DNA of 64,000 nucleotides from Cyanoderma ruficeps (lineage: Eukaryota; Chordata; Aves; Passeriformes; Timaliidae). The DNA lies in assembly GCA_008694505.1 (NCBI GenBank), contig VZDJ01007747.1, positions 31,129,039 to 31,193,038 on the forward strand, in the 5' to 3' direction. This document shows, one piece after another, positions 13,105 to 27,540 of this stretch. Both the position numbers and the translations under genes were made by a program. Numbering within the stretch: position 1 is the stretch's first letter; every line of letters begins with the position of its first letter. The notes below the pieces were generated by a model that ran no database searches, was not told where the DNA came from, and saw only the letters and a program-made list of their open reading frames with translations.

Positions 13105-16100
13105 CCATGAATTTTCACTACAGTATTTCTCTACTGTGAAATGAGATCTGAGGTAGCTTTAATTTTCTGTTGTCAGAGATTCATTTCTTGCATGAGATCC
13201 TTTGAATGCTGCAGCTTTCTCATAACACTAAGAACTTTACATTTTAGTCAAGGCTCGTTATTTCATACAAGGAGTCAGATACATCACCATGTAGTACATA
13301 TTGTATGTCTACTGATAAGGCGCTATGAATTACAGTCCTTTCAATCTCTCCCTGACCTGGCTTTCTGCCACAGCATTTGTAGCATAGTATTGCACTGTAC
13401 CTTAAGGTAATTCTGCTACCTGCAACAATTTAGTTAATAAAACACTTTTGTATTTATCCATGTTTCTACAGGTTTTTTTAACTAGTAGTTTTTCAGTCCA
13501 TTATAAAGATCAGCTCTAAGGCAATATAGGTGATTCTGATGATATGAAAAGAAGTCTTATTTAGCACCAATTAAATGAGTGAAAGGAAAAAAGACAACCA
13601 GAGATATGAAGCAAAACTTGCCCTCACTTACCTGAAGCACGGCTGTGATCCAATTACAATATTGGTTCTAGGATAGAAGTACCTAAAAATGCAGGCTAGA
13701 GAAATTCCTCTTATTCACATAACTGTGCTTTCAGAAGAGTAAATACTATGAAACAGACTGTTCCAAGACCTTCATATGTTCACTTATGTAAATCTGTTAC
13801 AATATTTCGCTGGATGCAGCTGCCTTTGCCCATACAAAGCAGATACACAATTTCCAATGGGGAAAAAAAAAAAAGTCAGTGGATGGAATTCAGTGAGGGC
13901 CATGACTTCTAATAATGACTAACATTTTGTGAAACAAGGCTGCTATTGATCTAACAGAGTAGATTCACAGTTTCAGATATGAACTAAAATGACCAGTTAA
14001 TTTTTTCTCTATACACAAATGATGTCAGAAGTTTTTAAAAAAATTTTAAGATTTGGGCACACAGTGTACAAAGAGTGAAATTTTACTGCATGAGGTTTCT
14101 GTATAGGTTAAGTAGCTATTAATTGGTATTTGGTTTGGTTTTTTTTTCCTTAACTGCCATTCGGCAAATCGTAGTTTACTCATTTTTTTTCTGTTTCTTG
14201 TTGAAATGTTTTTAAGCACAACTGCAAAACAAATTCCTGCTTTCACATTTAAAAAAGAAAAAAATATTTTTGGTGCTTTCAGTTAAAATCAGAAGGTTTC
14301 TTTGTAAAAGGTCTTATGTGATATGTTCAAATACTTAGCATGGACAGAAAATAGCTCATGTTTGTTATATCAGAGAATTACAGAAAGACTGGGTACATAA
14401 ATATTTGAAAAGGTGCTTCCGTTTTTTCTCTGCTAAAAAAACAATTAAAAAAAGAATACTTGTGCATCAGTCTCCTGATATTAAAAAAATAAATTCAATT
14501 GATTATCTAAATGCTTTAACTAGCTGCTCCAAACAATATATCTCCAATATTTTTACACAACAGAATTATTAAAAGTTTTAATTAACATATATGAAAATCA
14601 GTATGCAGAAAAAAAGAATATTTTCAGAAAGTAAAGTGGTTTAAATCCATTAATCAACACAGATCAAAAAAATACATTTTTTTTTCAAATATCCATTTCT
14701 TTGTTGGAAAAAGCCAATAACATTAAGGACATAAATCTCTGCACCACTACAATGCTCACCTTTAATAGAAAATATTAAAATAAAATATTAACTATCAGTG
14801 AAAATACAACCTATACAACCTTGCTATGCTGCATATGATTACTATCTCTTTTTTTCATGTTTGTTTATCTGGTACCTGAAAGAAATCAATAATTTCTAAT
14901 AAATTTTGAAACAACTTTATTCATCACTCATTTTTAATTTGCTGCCTGGCACAATGTTATCTCAAGCATATATTTGTAAATAAATAACTTCCTTGTAAAG
15001 ACAGGAGCTAGAGCAGCTAAAAGCCTTGGTTTTTAGTGTAATGGATTTACCCCAAAACTATAGAGTTCAAATAAATTGGATTTTAACTCTAACAAATGTA
15101 GAACCTTAAGATAAAGAAACGAAATATATCTTTCCATTCTAATGCAAACCTCTCAGTCACTCAGATTGCAAGGGATAATCAAAGAAAGACATGAGGATAA
15201 TCTGACAGTGGCTTATTCCTTCCCATAGACAGTGCCCTGGAGAACTGAAACACAGTGAAAATCTGTTGGATTCTAAGAGAAAGTTCACTATCACCTGGAT
15301 TCAAAATCAAATCAAACCAAAAGAATTTCACTGACTCAAAAACATATCTACCTTGAGGGTCACCCATGTCAGGGTAGTGTTTGTAGCCCCTGCAGACATG
15401 TCTGAGCTGTTGATTTCACGAGTCATATCAAGGGCTTATGCTTGCTGAGACATTCAGATGATGTTGCCCCCTACACTCCTGTTGATGCTCAAGCATTTTT
15501 AAAAGTAACTCAGGTTTGTCTTCAAGCCATAACCAGATATCTCAGCTGCAGCAGAGGCAGAGAAGCAGCTAAAGAATGGAACATCTGTGAAAATTAAGTG
15601 TGGAGGCAGCTGTTTCTAATCAATCTCAGGGTATGTCTGCACTGTCAGACTGTAGCATGATGGAGAGATACTGAAAATAACAAAGGCTCTGGAATGAGAA
15701 CAGCAACAGCATGCACAAGTATCTACAAGGATGCAAGCTGCCTAGTAATGTAGCATTTAATTCATGCTTTTAATATAATCTTAACTGTATTTTTCTGTGG
15801 TAGATAAATCAGGAAGGAATACTCCTATGAGGAGAGTCTTAATAGCTACAACTCTCCATGACTAAGGAGAAAAAAAACTCTTGGGAAAAAAGAATCTGAA
15901 TATGGGAAAATCTGGGCCAAATAGAGCTGGGCCCTGGTGCCATAAAAAAACCTCTGGGCTATTTACAGTGGAAGAACACTAAAAATGCTTTGCAAAGCAG
16001 ATGCTACAGGGAAGTGAAATGAAAAATGAAGTGGATGGGAAGGTGAAAATGGAACATCTTTTCATCAACTACAATACTCTTTTTCCTTCCTCCCCCTTGT

Positions 16101-18485
16101 TGTTTGTGAGATGGCTGGGGTCACTGGTCCACAGAGCAGTAACTTGATGACAAGTTACTGAAGTGCTCTTCCTCTGAAGTTCTGGAAGTTCAAAGATATT
16201 ACCGGAGAAGTCAGGACTTCTTTGGAGCCCCGATGATCAATGTGGGCAGCCCAGAACATGTTTGCAATAGTTTCTGAGCTGTTGATAAATACTATCAATC
16301 TGCAGTCTCCAGAATCAGTGCATATTCTGGGCAGAGTAAAAAAATAGAGAATTTTCCAGGCAGTACCACTATATATGCAGCAGATCTTTTCATATTGAAT
16401 AGTCAAGAAAACAGCTCGATGGCTGGTGTATCAAATAGTTTATATTTGGTAACTCTGAGTAAATTACTACATGAATTTATCTTTTAAAACATGTATCAAT
16501 TTCTCTATTTTGTCCTGCAAGTATTCATTAACTGCAAAGAATCCCTAACCCCTTGCTGAACTTCATGAGAATACAGAATTCCTCTGACCAGATAGTCTGA
16601 TAAGAAGCCAAGTGATTTGAAAGTGCAAGGAGGTAGTTCTAAACGTGTACAAGTCAGAAGATAAAGCATTAAAGTCTTGTGAAATTATGTCCAAACACAT
16701 TTGCCAAGATCAGTTGAAGAGTTAAATCTGTCCTTAAAGCCACAGTCTTACTCAAATCACTGCCATCCCTCTATTCTTTTACTTAGTTAAGAAAATACAG
16801 AAAGAAAGTATTTTTCTGAAAACTGGACTAAATTTGGGATTTTTGTGGGTTTGCATCATGCATAGATAGAGGTTGCTAAGAATATGATGCAAAGAGCAAT
16901 TTGAACTTTTCTTTGATTTGCTCTTGCTTCCTTCAACATGTTTTCTAAAACACTGGAAGGATGCTGGGACTGTTAGCAAATACTTTTTCTGAATGAATAA
17001 CTTCTGCTATGGTCTAGCAATCCTTAAATGTTGTATCTTCAGGGAATTTATCCACCTTTGCTATTATTTTATAATCTCCAGTCAAGTTGAACTTAATGAC
17101 CTGGCCAGTTATTTCTATGCCTCAGAGGAAAAAAACCAGCAACTCAGAGACTGTTTATAGAAAAAGGTTTAGTGTAGCAAGATATCATATATTTTACTCT
17201 ACTTTGTTCTCATGCAGACACTACTGTAGCTCATATCTTTTATTACCTGATGAAATGAAATACAGTGCATGGGTCTCAAAATCTTACGTGAAGCCACCCA
17301 TGAAATGACAGTGGCAGAGAGCACTGGGCTCTGTAGAGTTAAGTGCACTGACACAGCAACAGAACATTCTTCCATCTGCCACAAAAGGAAGAGGAACCCT
17401 ACAGAAAACTCCCTATGAAGCTCTCAGATACTCAGCCATGAGCAGAGTCAAGGCTTCCCTCATTTTCCCAAGGATAACTTAAGAACTGCCCAAATGATGA
17501 GCAGCACAGCTACAGCTCTCACACAGTGCTGGCCCTTTGGCTTTTTGGTCACAGCTCCTTCTTTCACCAGAAGTCTCTCTGACACTACTGGCAAACCCTC
17601 AAGACAAGAACTGTCAGCAGATAGAAATCTCCCATCTACAAGCCATAGGGAGAGCCTAGAATTGCCTTGCCAGGCATAGTGCTCCAGCTGGCTGCTCTGC
17701 ACACATGAATTCTTCTGTCACCATCAGATCACTTGGAAAACTACCCAGTATGGCTGGTTTTGCTCATCTAACCAATTACTGTCCTTCCTCTCTTGCCACA
17801 GTGAAAACAGGCTGCTTCAGACTGCAGGAATATTTCTAAGCTACTTGTGCTAGAACAACCTTCCCCCAAAAAACCCAAGACCCAACACAGTCTAGAAGGA
17901 AAAGTCTGTAAAGCTTACATGAGCTTCTCATTTTGTCTCTACTGAATGTAGATCATTCCTCATACTGTTCTCTTCCCCTAACATTGAGCATACACTCCTA
18001 ATCTTGGCTGCAGTTTCAGCAATCTATGAGAGAAGCAAGCTAATTCCTGCAACCTGGATAAGTCACTGCTCATATTTTGTTCCTTCAGAGAATAAATACA
18101 AGTCAGTGTGTACCCTGTATTTTGCCAGTTATGCACGATTTTAGGACAGACATGAGAAACTTTATGGACAACCCCCCAGTACCTTCTTACTTAAGAATGC
18201 CTTGCTTCTCTCATGCTGCATCATTGATCTCTACTGTGAACACATCCACAGGAACTGCAATATTCATTAAAACTTTTAGCAATGACCACAAAGGAAACTT
18301 CTAGAGATGCACTGAATCAATGTCAACAGGAGGAGATGACTTAGAATCTTGAACTGAAAAAGAACATCAAAAGGGGAAAGAAGCCCAGACCCAATATTCC
18401 TTGAGGATTGTTTGCTAGACTGCTGGACATCCATGCCATAGTCAAGACAACCACTGCACTCAAATTGCTTCTTTAAAAACCTCAG
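13105..18485. other. Long non-coding stretch
   Basis: Open frames stay below 90 codons and have no motifs. AT-rich throughout 13.9-15.1 kb, with several A and T runs. Composition becomes more balanced from about 15.3 kb and again at 17.2-18.4 kb, without any recognised repeat family. No splice-flanked coding exon could be supported. Confidence 0.5.
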
Positions 18486-18850
18486 ATGGCTTCAAGTATC
18501 AGTACCATGTTATCTAGAAGACTTTCATACCTTCTCTATGTAGCAATCCTACGAGCAGCTCCACACAGCTCTGGCTCTTTCTCTCCTCTCTTCCTTCTGC
18601 AGTCCCAGCTCACTGCTTCCTGTCCCTGGCACAGCCACCTAACCCTGTCTGTTCCTCATACAACATCTTACCCTTTCTGTCTCTCACACAACCTCCTATC
18701 CCTTCTTCCTCACAGCAGAGCCAGCAAGCTCCAACTGATGCTCTACCAACTAACTCACTCTTTTATTACACCCATAGCTGTGAGGACAAGGCTGTTCCCA
18801 CTCTTTGGTAATTAACACAGCTGCAATATATCAGAGGCAGGATTGCCTTT
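18486..18850 (-). mobile_element. Possible LTR or other retroelement fragment
   Basis: This GC-richer block stands out from its flanks. On the minus strand it reads ATTGCAGCTGTGTTAATTACC, then GGTGTAATAAAAGAGTGAG containing an AATAAA signal (plus-strand 18762-18767). A purine-rich part with a 28-29 bp tandem unit follows. The layout resembles the R/U5 part of an avian LTR, and the wording feels familiar from songbird repeats. I cannot name a family, see no clear TG...CA ends and no target duplication. It could equally be the 3' end of a non-coding transcript. Confidence 0.28.
18611..18726. repeat. Degenerate 28-29 bp tandem repeat, about 3-4 units
   Basis: Units begin near 18611, 18640, 18669 and 18698. 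The two best units share CCCT-TCTGT-CTCA-ACAAC with about five substitutions and one indel. The first unit is more diverged and the last is partial. On the minus strand they are purine-rich (GTTGTGTGAGAGACAGAAAG and similar). The array lies wholly inside the possible retroelement block, downstream of its minus-strand AATAAA. Confidence 0.6.
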
Positions 18851-21800
18851 TCCACAACTATCTTAATCTGTTTTACCACACATACATGTTAAATAAATTT
18901 GAAAATTAAGCTGAACAGTTGAAGAAGCTTCCTCTGAGGGAAATTAGATCAGAAGCAAAACTACAGAGCAGTAAAAATGCAACCATATTTCTTCCTGTAT
19001 CTTGGAATTCACAATAGATAGTCTCATCCACAATACCTGGCACTTGAATCACTAAAAGGTGTAACCATGAAAGTTTAACTGATAAAGGTTTTCATCCTTT
19101 CCCACATCTGAAAAAATCTCAAACTCTCATCATTTGGCCGTTATTAATTAAACGAGTTTCTAAAGCAGTGTAAACACTTAAGGTAATGTTAGTCAGTGAT
19201 GAACTATACTATCAATAGAGATAATGTTGTTTAGCAGCCAAATGCAATTCGATTCTGACAGGTAGTCAGTTATAATGTCAATTATAACTGTATCAAAATG
19301 TCAAGCAAAAGTAAGGAAAATCCAAGAAGAAGAGTTATCATTCTTGAAAATTGCACGGCATTTTTAAGGAGAGCTATTGCCTTTTTAAATTTCAGCAGCA
19401 TTAAAGTACAGAACAACTACTCAGTCACAATATGTGCTGGTTTTTGAACATTCTTTACAGTTTTGAATTGTGGAGATGTTTATTTGTCTTGCTGAAACAT
19501 ATAATAAAAAGTATTCTTCCAGTTAGTTGCTAAGTGGCGTATTTTGGAAGCACAATCTGAAAGTGAACTCACTAGACATAATCACCATCTGTATTTTTAC
19601 TTCACTTAAACAGAAAAAAAAATCCTTTCCATATTGCAATTAAAGTCATTAATGTTATATGGAATGTAAAGTAATGGATTCTTCTTGCACTTTTTAGTTT
19701 TCTCCTCTGTAAGCTATTACAATACTCAGAACCTACTGAAAGAAAATACTAATTAACTTTAAATGAAACTATGAGTTACGAAAGAGATGTGAAGGTAACC
19801 TTCTACCCATTTGCAAGTGCACATCTGCACTTCGACGCAAAGCCAACAAGCACAACATCTGGTGGATGATTCCAAGTCAAACCCAAAGGTCCAGATGAAG
19901 CTCAAAATAGCTTTTGCCAATTCTGTGCTTTGCTTTGCAGAGCACTGCTGCTTCCTGTAACCAATTGACAAAAATAGGTGAGAGAAAAATGAGATTATTG
20001 TCTGTGTGAGCTATTACTACTTCAGTAATGAAGTGTGTCCTTGGCTTGTTGTAACATGTCAGCTGAAAGTTGCAGAGAAGGTGTGAAGAAACTAACAATT
20101 TTCTTACTATTAACATAAATGTTTTGCTTCTCAGGAGCACGTAATCATCATAGGACATTATATATGCAAGAAAGATTTTTTATGAGTTCTAGCACTTTAA
20201 ACGTTTAAAAAGAAGACAAGTAGCTAAACTGGGACGTGCACTGAAGTTCAGTATCTTAGTCAAGAGCCATGGTCTAAAAATTCTATCTTTACATGCCTTT
20301 CTTTTCACAGTTTTAAAGTTCCTGAGCAGTCCAGCTTTTTCAGAGTCCAGAAGCTCCATATTCATCTTGTACCCCAACTGGTCTGGTTCTGATCCTGATC
20401 TCCCATCCAGCTGTTTCTTTTGAGAGGATCATTACAACAGGTGAGATGTTTAAACTACTTTTTTCTGCTTTTACTCTGAGCCAACAGCTTTTACATGCTG
20501 TTAGATTCAGCACTTATACAGGTGTGGAAGTTCCAGGTCATGTGTCCTTTTGTTATCTTAGAGGATTAAATGTCTATTCAACACTTCCCTGAGGAAAACA
20601 GTACTCATCATTAAATGATCCATTCTAAATGTAGAGTTCTTGTGTGGATTTCTTTAAAGTTTGAGTTCAGTGCAGAAAGGAATTCAAAGATTGCGAGCTG
20701 AAAGGAAAGGATGAGAATACTCCTTTACATCGCCTTTGCCTTAGAGCATGTGACTGGAGTGGAAGTAAGGAATTTTCCTGATGGACTAGTTATGGAGTTT
20801 CCTCAGTTCAGGGATCTTTCTCAACCTACTAGGTTACCTGTAAGGAGTCCTGCTACTTCTTGTGTTGTTTCTGTTGCGAATTTGTAAAAGTTTTGTCAGA
20901 ATGTGAGAGCCCCAGCATGTAAGTATTTTGCACTCACGTTTATCTATAGATGTGTGTAAGGCAATATGTTCAAGAATGTTGCAGAGATTACTCCTAGTCC
21001 TTCAAGAAGAAAGGGAAATAAATTGCAATGAAAGTCAGTCAGAGCAATCTGCTCTGGAAAGTAAACAAAAATTATTGTGCCATCCAAAGGATAGTAACTT
21101 ATATATTTCAGTCTTGTTGCTTTGCAGCAATGTCAATTTTGTAACAACAACAGAACACAAATTAATTTTCACATAGAAAACTATGTGAGCCGTGGTGGAA
21201 TGGAAGTGTGAAATTGGGAGGAACCAGTAGAGATAGGAAAGCTAGATCAGGATCAATTTAGGGTCAGTAAATCTCTCTTACTCATCTACGTGGCTCCTCT
21301 GTAGTCAAGTTAGGCTCGTTTTGGGGAACACCCTCCTTGGTTCTCTCATACTTGTGTAGAGGAACAGAAAAATAAGTAGATAGGAGGTTAAAGAACAAAA
21401 TTATTTCTCTACAATCCTGACAAAATAATCTAAATCAAACAGAGAAGGGGAATTTAGAAACACCAGTCTCCTCAGCACTTCTCTATCGCTTTACAGCAGG
21501 TTGCCCTTCTGGCTTCTTGATATTTTAGATCTCTTTCCTCAGCTGATTAGCTCTACACATGTACAGCAAAAAGAACCTTACACTGGATTCTGTTATTTCC
21601 CTGAGGCCCAGATAGACTTTCAGTATATCTTTTACTTTATATGCTGTGCTATTCTAAAGTAAAATAACTTTGTGGTGTACAGTAGTTTCTTTGTCCAGGT
21701 TCCTATGCAGTAACAAAGATGTTGAATAGTGAGTATTCATTCCAGTGCTCTAAGTGATCTACACTTATTGACAGAACAACTTATTTCCACCACTGCACAA

Positions 21801-21942
21801 GAACCCTACTCCTAAAATATCTTTGAAGCCAGGAAAAGAAAATCAACAGATTAGCATCTATTAGGACTAAGTAAAGTAGATAACAAACACATAAAGAGAC
21901 AAAACATCTCTCTGCACAGTCTTCTAAAAAGGGAAGAAAGAC
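18851..21942. other. AT-rich non-coding DNA
   Basis: No gene or transposon recognised. The short open frames (up to 93 codons) overlap one another on the same strand and have no domain. A perfect 14 bp palindrome, TTTAAACGTTTAAA, is at 20196-20209. It contains a PmeI-type octamer and may be chance in AT-rich DNA. Confidence 0.5.
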
Positions 21943-21985
21943 TAGGAATATGAATAGAAATAGGAATAGAAATAGAAATAATAGA
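21943..21985. repeat. (GAAATA)n / (GAATA)n microsatellite
   Basis: A short array of GAATAT, GAATAG and GAAATAG units, interrupted. Read on the minus strand it gives a run of L and F codons, which explains the open frame there; that frame is not a membrane protein. Confidence 0.8.
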
Positions 21986-24900
21986 ACACCCTTACAAAGA
22001 ATCAAAAATGCCTTGTTAGACTTTTCACTGATTCTCTTCTTGTCCATTTACAGAAAGAAAGCAATACTATAATATATAAATGTTTAAAGGCTCTACAGAT
22101 CCTTTTGCACATTGTTTTTTAGAAAATTTAAAGTCTACATAGCACAGTAATAAGTTTATATCTTCCTGTCATCTAGCCAGAAGAAATCAATACAAAATCC
22201 CATTTTTTTCCAATCAGAATAGGAAATCTAATTAAGAATTCCAGGGAAAATGACCTTAATACTGGCTATTACAGTGTAGCAGTTATTTTTGGGACAGCTG
22301 TTATTGTTTTTACTGTGCTGTAACAATACCTCTGCTTATTCACCTAGGAGAGCACAAATGCATTAATGTATGTAAAAAGTACATTTTTTTTTAAATACAA
22401 CAACTCTGAAGATACATATTTGGAACCCGATGATCAGTTTGATCTCAGGTGCTGCAGAATGAACACTGAGCATGATACAAGGCTTCCAGACATGTTTTAT
22501 TGGAAAGATTCAATTAAGATTTAATAATTTGGGGATTTTTCTTTATTGAAGATGGTAAGGAGCTGAAGTTAGGACATTTCATCATTCTCTTGATCTCTGA
22601 TCCAACAATCTATCCAGTTGAACATTTGTATGGCATTGCTGCAAAGTTATATATTTACCCTCACACCAGTCTTAGCTACCACTTTTAGACGAATTCAGTC
22701 CAGAAGCTTTTTCTTGATATGAGCCTTTGGTTCTGGGTTTAGTCCTCTTGTGTAAAAGAAGCTCATTGATGTTTTCTTGGCTTTTAGTGGGCACTTAACA
22801 GCACTGCAAAACTTTGCTTTGTAGGATAGATTGGCAGCCTGATGAAGAGAAGCCCAGAGCAAGAACAGCAGGAGTGTTGGAAGGTCAGGATTTGTGCTGT
22901 CTGGCTGCACTGGAGAGCTTGTACAGCACATTTGCATAATTAGCTGTGGAAATTACTCGGTTCTCACAAATATTTTGAAAAGAAAAGGGATGTCTGGATA
23001 TTAGCAGATTTACAAGAAATATTCACTAATCTCATGCCTTGAGATTTAGGTTTGCAAAATACTGGTTGAATAAAGGGATTTTAAACCCTCGTTAAATCCA
23101 GGAAACAGACTTTGAATAAAAATTCAAGAGCTTTTTGTTCTGTCTGTAAAATCAGGATGAATAGGACACGTTTCCAACTTGAAATCATATTGTATGTAAT
23201 AATAATAAAATAATAAAAATAACAATGTAATAATAAAATCAAGACTTTTTTCAATAATTTTATTAAAGGATCTATACCAAGGAATATTTAGAAGGAATGA
23301 AAAGAGAGAGTGTGAAAGTAGCTTATAGCTTTTTTCTTACACAGAGACTGCTTCTGGAAACTAAGGTAGCGTTTTTAAAATTGCCATGGTGTCTTATTCA
23401 GCATACTCTTTGGGATCTAACCTGAGCAAAACTGATACAGAGTACAAAGAAGAGCTGGAAAGGAATGGTCATAAAATCAAGGAATCCATTGGCGTGAGAT
23501 GCTATGAAGGGCAAAATATGAATTAACTCAAAAATGTGGTAGAGAAAACAGTGGTAAAATTTCAAATAGAGTGGTCTGGATAAAATTCCAGATCTTTAAT
23601 GAGTGATTACCCAAAGGTCCCAGTCAGCCATGGGGAAAGTTTTTACTTTCCATTCCCTGTACACTTTCTCTATTCATTCATTCCTGACCACTGTAAGAAT
23701 AAAGATACTAGGCTATATGGATTTTTGATGTGACCTGATCTGATGGTTCTTATGTTTTCTGTAGCTTTTTGCTCTCATATCAGAGAGATTCCTAGTTATC
23801 CTCCTTTTGATTTCTTGTTTGTGACTCTGTCTGCAAATACCTTTCAAATCACAGGTACCACAATCTATTCATATATTCAAGGCAATTTACTCTCCTTCTT
23901 TTGAGGTGGTGGGGCAATCATATTTCCCACAAGTAGCTGAATGAGTAGCAGAGCAGTAAGTAGCACAAGGAGGATTTGCAAATTATTTTGATGTATTTTT
24001 CTACTTTGTATCCCCAGCTACAGATTATAACCTACAATAAGAAAAGCATCTGAAGGTTTCTAAATATCAAAATAATACAATCAAGTAAGACATAATAGGA
24101 TTCATTGGTTAAGAATTAATCTGCTCTTTGCCAAATGAAGCATGATCTCAGTTTGTTTTGCAGCAGAACTTGGAAAGGATGTCATGACCAATATGTTGTT
24201 AGTAGAAGATGAAATATAGTGAGGATTATGGGCATTGTTTCAGTCTTTGTGAAAATTTGTAATTTGGACTTTCCTCTACAATTATATAACCTCTCCTGTA
24301 TGCTTCAGCCTCTTTTTCTTTCTCCCTGGTTGCAGTTTCTCCATATGTATTTAGAAATGAAACTTGGAATTTAAGCCCTCTGTTTAGGAGAAAATGTGAG
24401 CTGTTAATCTAACTACCTCCTGTACAGGTATTTGCTTAGCATAAATTTTTTAGACCCTTTACTTTTCAAATCTCATTTTTATTTATCACAGACAACAACA
24501 GGAAGCATTAATTATGAATTATTACAAAATAAGATGTAGGGCAACACAGAAAAGAAAAGTTGGAACCACACCAAAGACACTGTATGAGAAACAGTGCCCT
24601 AAGGGCAAATGTTTTCTCAGATTCAGCAGTGAGCATTTCACATTTGTCCATTTACAGAGGATTATGAGATTTTCTGTGTGCAGCTGACTTTCACAAAATT
24701 TCTTTCCAAGGCTGGAATTTTTTACCCCCTTCCACAGCCTTGAAAATAGCTTGCCCAGATGATCCTAGAAGTCATAGCTCACCTAATCAATCCCCTAGCA
24801 CTAGAGCAACCATGGCAAGTAATGGCATCTTGGTCTACCTTAGTTTTGCCTGAGAAACACAGTTGTCTAATTTTCCAAGGACTGAAAATAGGTTTTGTCT

Positions 24901-27540
24901 ACCCAAAAATCTGATTTTGAATAGAGGTAAGTAAGGGAAATGTAACACTGTAAAATATAGGAAGTAAACTTTCTGGCCCTCAATCCTTTTACTCAGTGTT
25001 TCAGGAAAAGCCAGAGCAAAGTTTTTGTTTATTCTCAGTCACAGATACTTTACACAAGAAAAAGCAAAAGTTGTTATTTTGGGATAGGTAAAAAAGAAAT
25101 AGAGCTATGGGCCACCTGAAATGGTAGATTAAATCCTTCTGTTTATTGTGCAGATGGAGGAGGATACTTTTTGCTACTTGACCTTTTGAATTCTGAATTT
25201 AAGTTTGTTAAACAGTCATCATAAGCAGAAAGTGCTTCTGAGATCACATGGTAAAAAACACTGGTGAGACACAATATATTTATTTGAGTGTCATAGCTTA
25301 TATTGGATATGAGGGTTAGAAACCACAGCTTGAAGAAATGCTAAAAGGAGAGAAGTATATATATTTTAAATATTTATATGTGCCAGGGGTTCACTGCAAG
25401 CATGAAATTCTTTTGTGGGAGTGCAAAGGAAAATTGTAGATTATGTATTCCAACCCTGTCACTCTGAAAAATTGTAACCTCCTATTAGATCTCTGGCTTA
25501 ATAGGGAAACAATGCAGACAGGGCATTGTTGGAAGACAACTGCATGTCATGTTATGTAATGTCACAGTAAGGTTGCCTATCAGACACATTTGTATAAGCT
25601 CTGACTACTGGGCATAGACGAAATACAGCAATAAAGTACAAAATTGTTTAATCTGAGGATTTTTTGTCCTTTCATGTCATTTGCAAGTGATTGTACTTTC
25701 TTATGGTGTTTTCCATAGCTGCTTTTACAATTTGAAAAATCCCCGCCTACTTTCTGAGAATACAAATTTGTTTTAAATAAAAATCCATCTTAATTTTGAG
25801 AAAAAAAATCCCTTTTTGGAGGGCAAAATTATGAAATAATTTCAATTTTTCTTAATTCTACAGTAATAAAATTGTAATAAAACTCAGAAAATTTGCAAAT
25901 CATAGAATATCGCATAGCACACTTTGCAAGACAAGCTTCATAAAGAAAAAACTGTACCATACAGCTTTATTCATCACATTAGATAAAAAATATCTGAAAG
26001 ACAGACTTGAAGTAGACAATGTCTTGTACACTCTACAAGAAGTAAGTTATGGCTGGTGGTTAATTTTTCACACTCAAAAATCCAACAAGGTTAGTGATTC
26101 CCCATTATAAAGGTTCTCATTCAAAATGCTGTACATTTGAGGGTGTGTGCATACTTGTGGGATTTATATTTGCAACTACTATTATTCCCTCCCCAATTAC
26201 CTGAAAATCATTCTATTCCACTAAAACAAGTATTTCCTTTCTCATGTTAGTACAAGGGTTTGTGTCTCACTGGTTTATTCTTCAATGTTATTTCGGTATG
26301 TACCATATAAAAGACCATAGCTCTTACACAGTACTGTTAACATTTTTAAGTGCTGTATCTTAGTACTCATTTTTGGTTCTCATGACTTTAATTGTATGCA
26401 TGGGGAGTTTTTACTTTCTTTGTGGCGATCAAAGAGATGAAGCAAGAGATTTTATATTGCTTGTGGAATGCTTTTTGCATCTTTTAAACAATGGCGATAT
26501 GCATTACTGGAAGAGTTGTCATTTCCAGTTGTAATCGATTTGCATGGCTGCCATGGTGTAACATGTAAAATCACAACAGCAGAGAAATATGGGAACAGGC
26601 AAGTCCCTACTGTGCTTAATCTGGGATTGTTTGTTCATCATATTTTAAAGTTTAAGTTGCACTTGTCACTTGGGATCATGGACTGTCTGATCCATTAACT
26701 ACCCCCAAGCTTTTCACTTTCTAGAGGCTCTTGGCATTGTTGCAGTATGGTGAATTTACTAGAGGACATTCTTGCCCTTCGGGGTTATGAAGACTGCAGG
26801 AAACCCTCACTTGGTTATTCTTGTTGAGGGTTAAAGAAAGAGTTTCAGTGTACTTTAAATACCTTAAAAGAGAAGGGTGGGATCACTGGCAATGTTGCTG
26901 CTGTGGGCATGTCAGTCACTCCGCAAATTTTTCTGCCATATTCTGTCATCCTATTTCCCACACATTTTTAAATACTCTAACTGATCCTGCAACTTTCAAT
27001 ACTGAGTCGTACTGACACAGTTTTTCCTGAATATGCAGTTCTAATCTGCCTGACTCCCTGCTACAGTGAACATCATTCTGGCACGCTAGCAAGTGACAGT
27101 AATATCAATCTACTTTGTATCACTTGTTGGTTCCATTTCATACAAGGCAGATTAAAGAAGATGTAAATGATTTACATACACCTTCTGTACTTGTGTTATT
27201 TCTTACCAGTTGTGTGAAATCTTAGCAGATTTCTTACTAGTTCTCCCTAGCCAGAACTCAGACACTCCCAGTAATTTGGCAGAAAAATGTGGAGGAAGAG
27301 AGATGAGTATTGTAAAGCGTTCAGTTTCCCTGATTTTAATTAAATATAAAAATTATCTGAAGGAACAAGAGTAAGAACAAATGAAATAGGGTGATCCAAT
27401 CAATGCTGGAATGTTTATTACTTATTTATGACTTTAACTAATATTTCAGAGAGGTCCCCTGTCCTCTGGTGGTGCACTTATTGGAAATAACACAGAGATA
27501 GCACAGCTTCAATGGAGCACACTTTCAATGCCAGGTAGCA
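21986..27540. other. Long AT-rich non-coding stretch
   Basis: No coding region, RNA gene or recognised mobile element. An AATAAT-rich low-complexity patch is at 23192-23240. Open frames are at most 80 codons and have no motif. Small patches of balanced composition near 22.7-22.9 kb and 26.5-27.0 kb show nothing recognisable. Confidence 0.5.

Noticed and set aside
20196..20209. 14 bp perfect palindrome TTTAAACGTTTAAA
   Set aside because: It has no partner sites or structural context. Self-complementary AT words of this size are expected occasionally in 64 kb of AT-rich DNA, so it is noted but not promoted.
21781..22047. 88-codon minus-strand frame with an LFLFLFLF stretch, resembling a membrane segment
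   Set aside because: The hydrophobic run is the translation of the GAAATA microsatellite.
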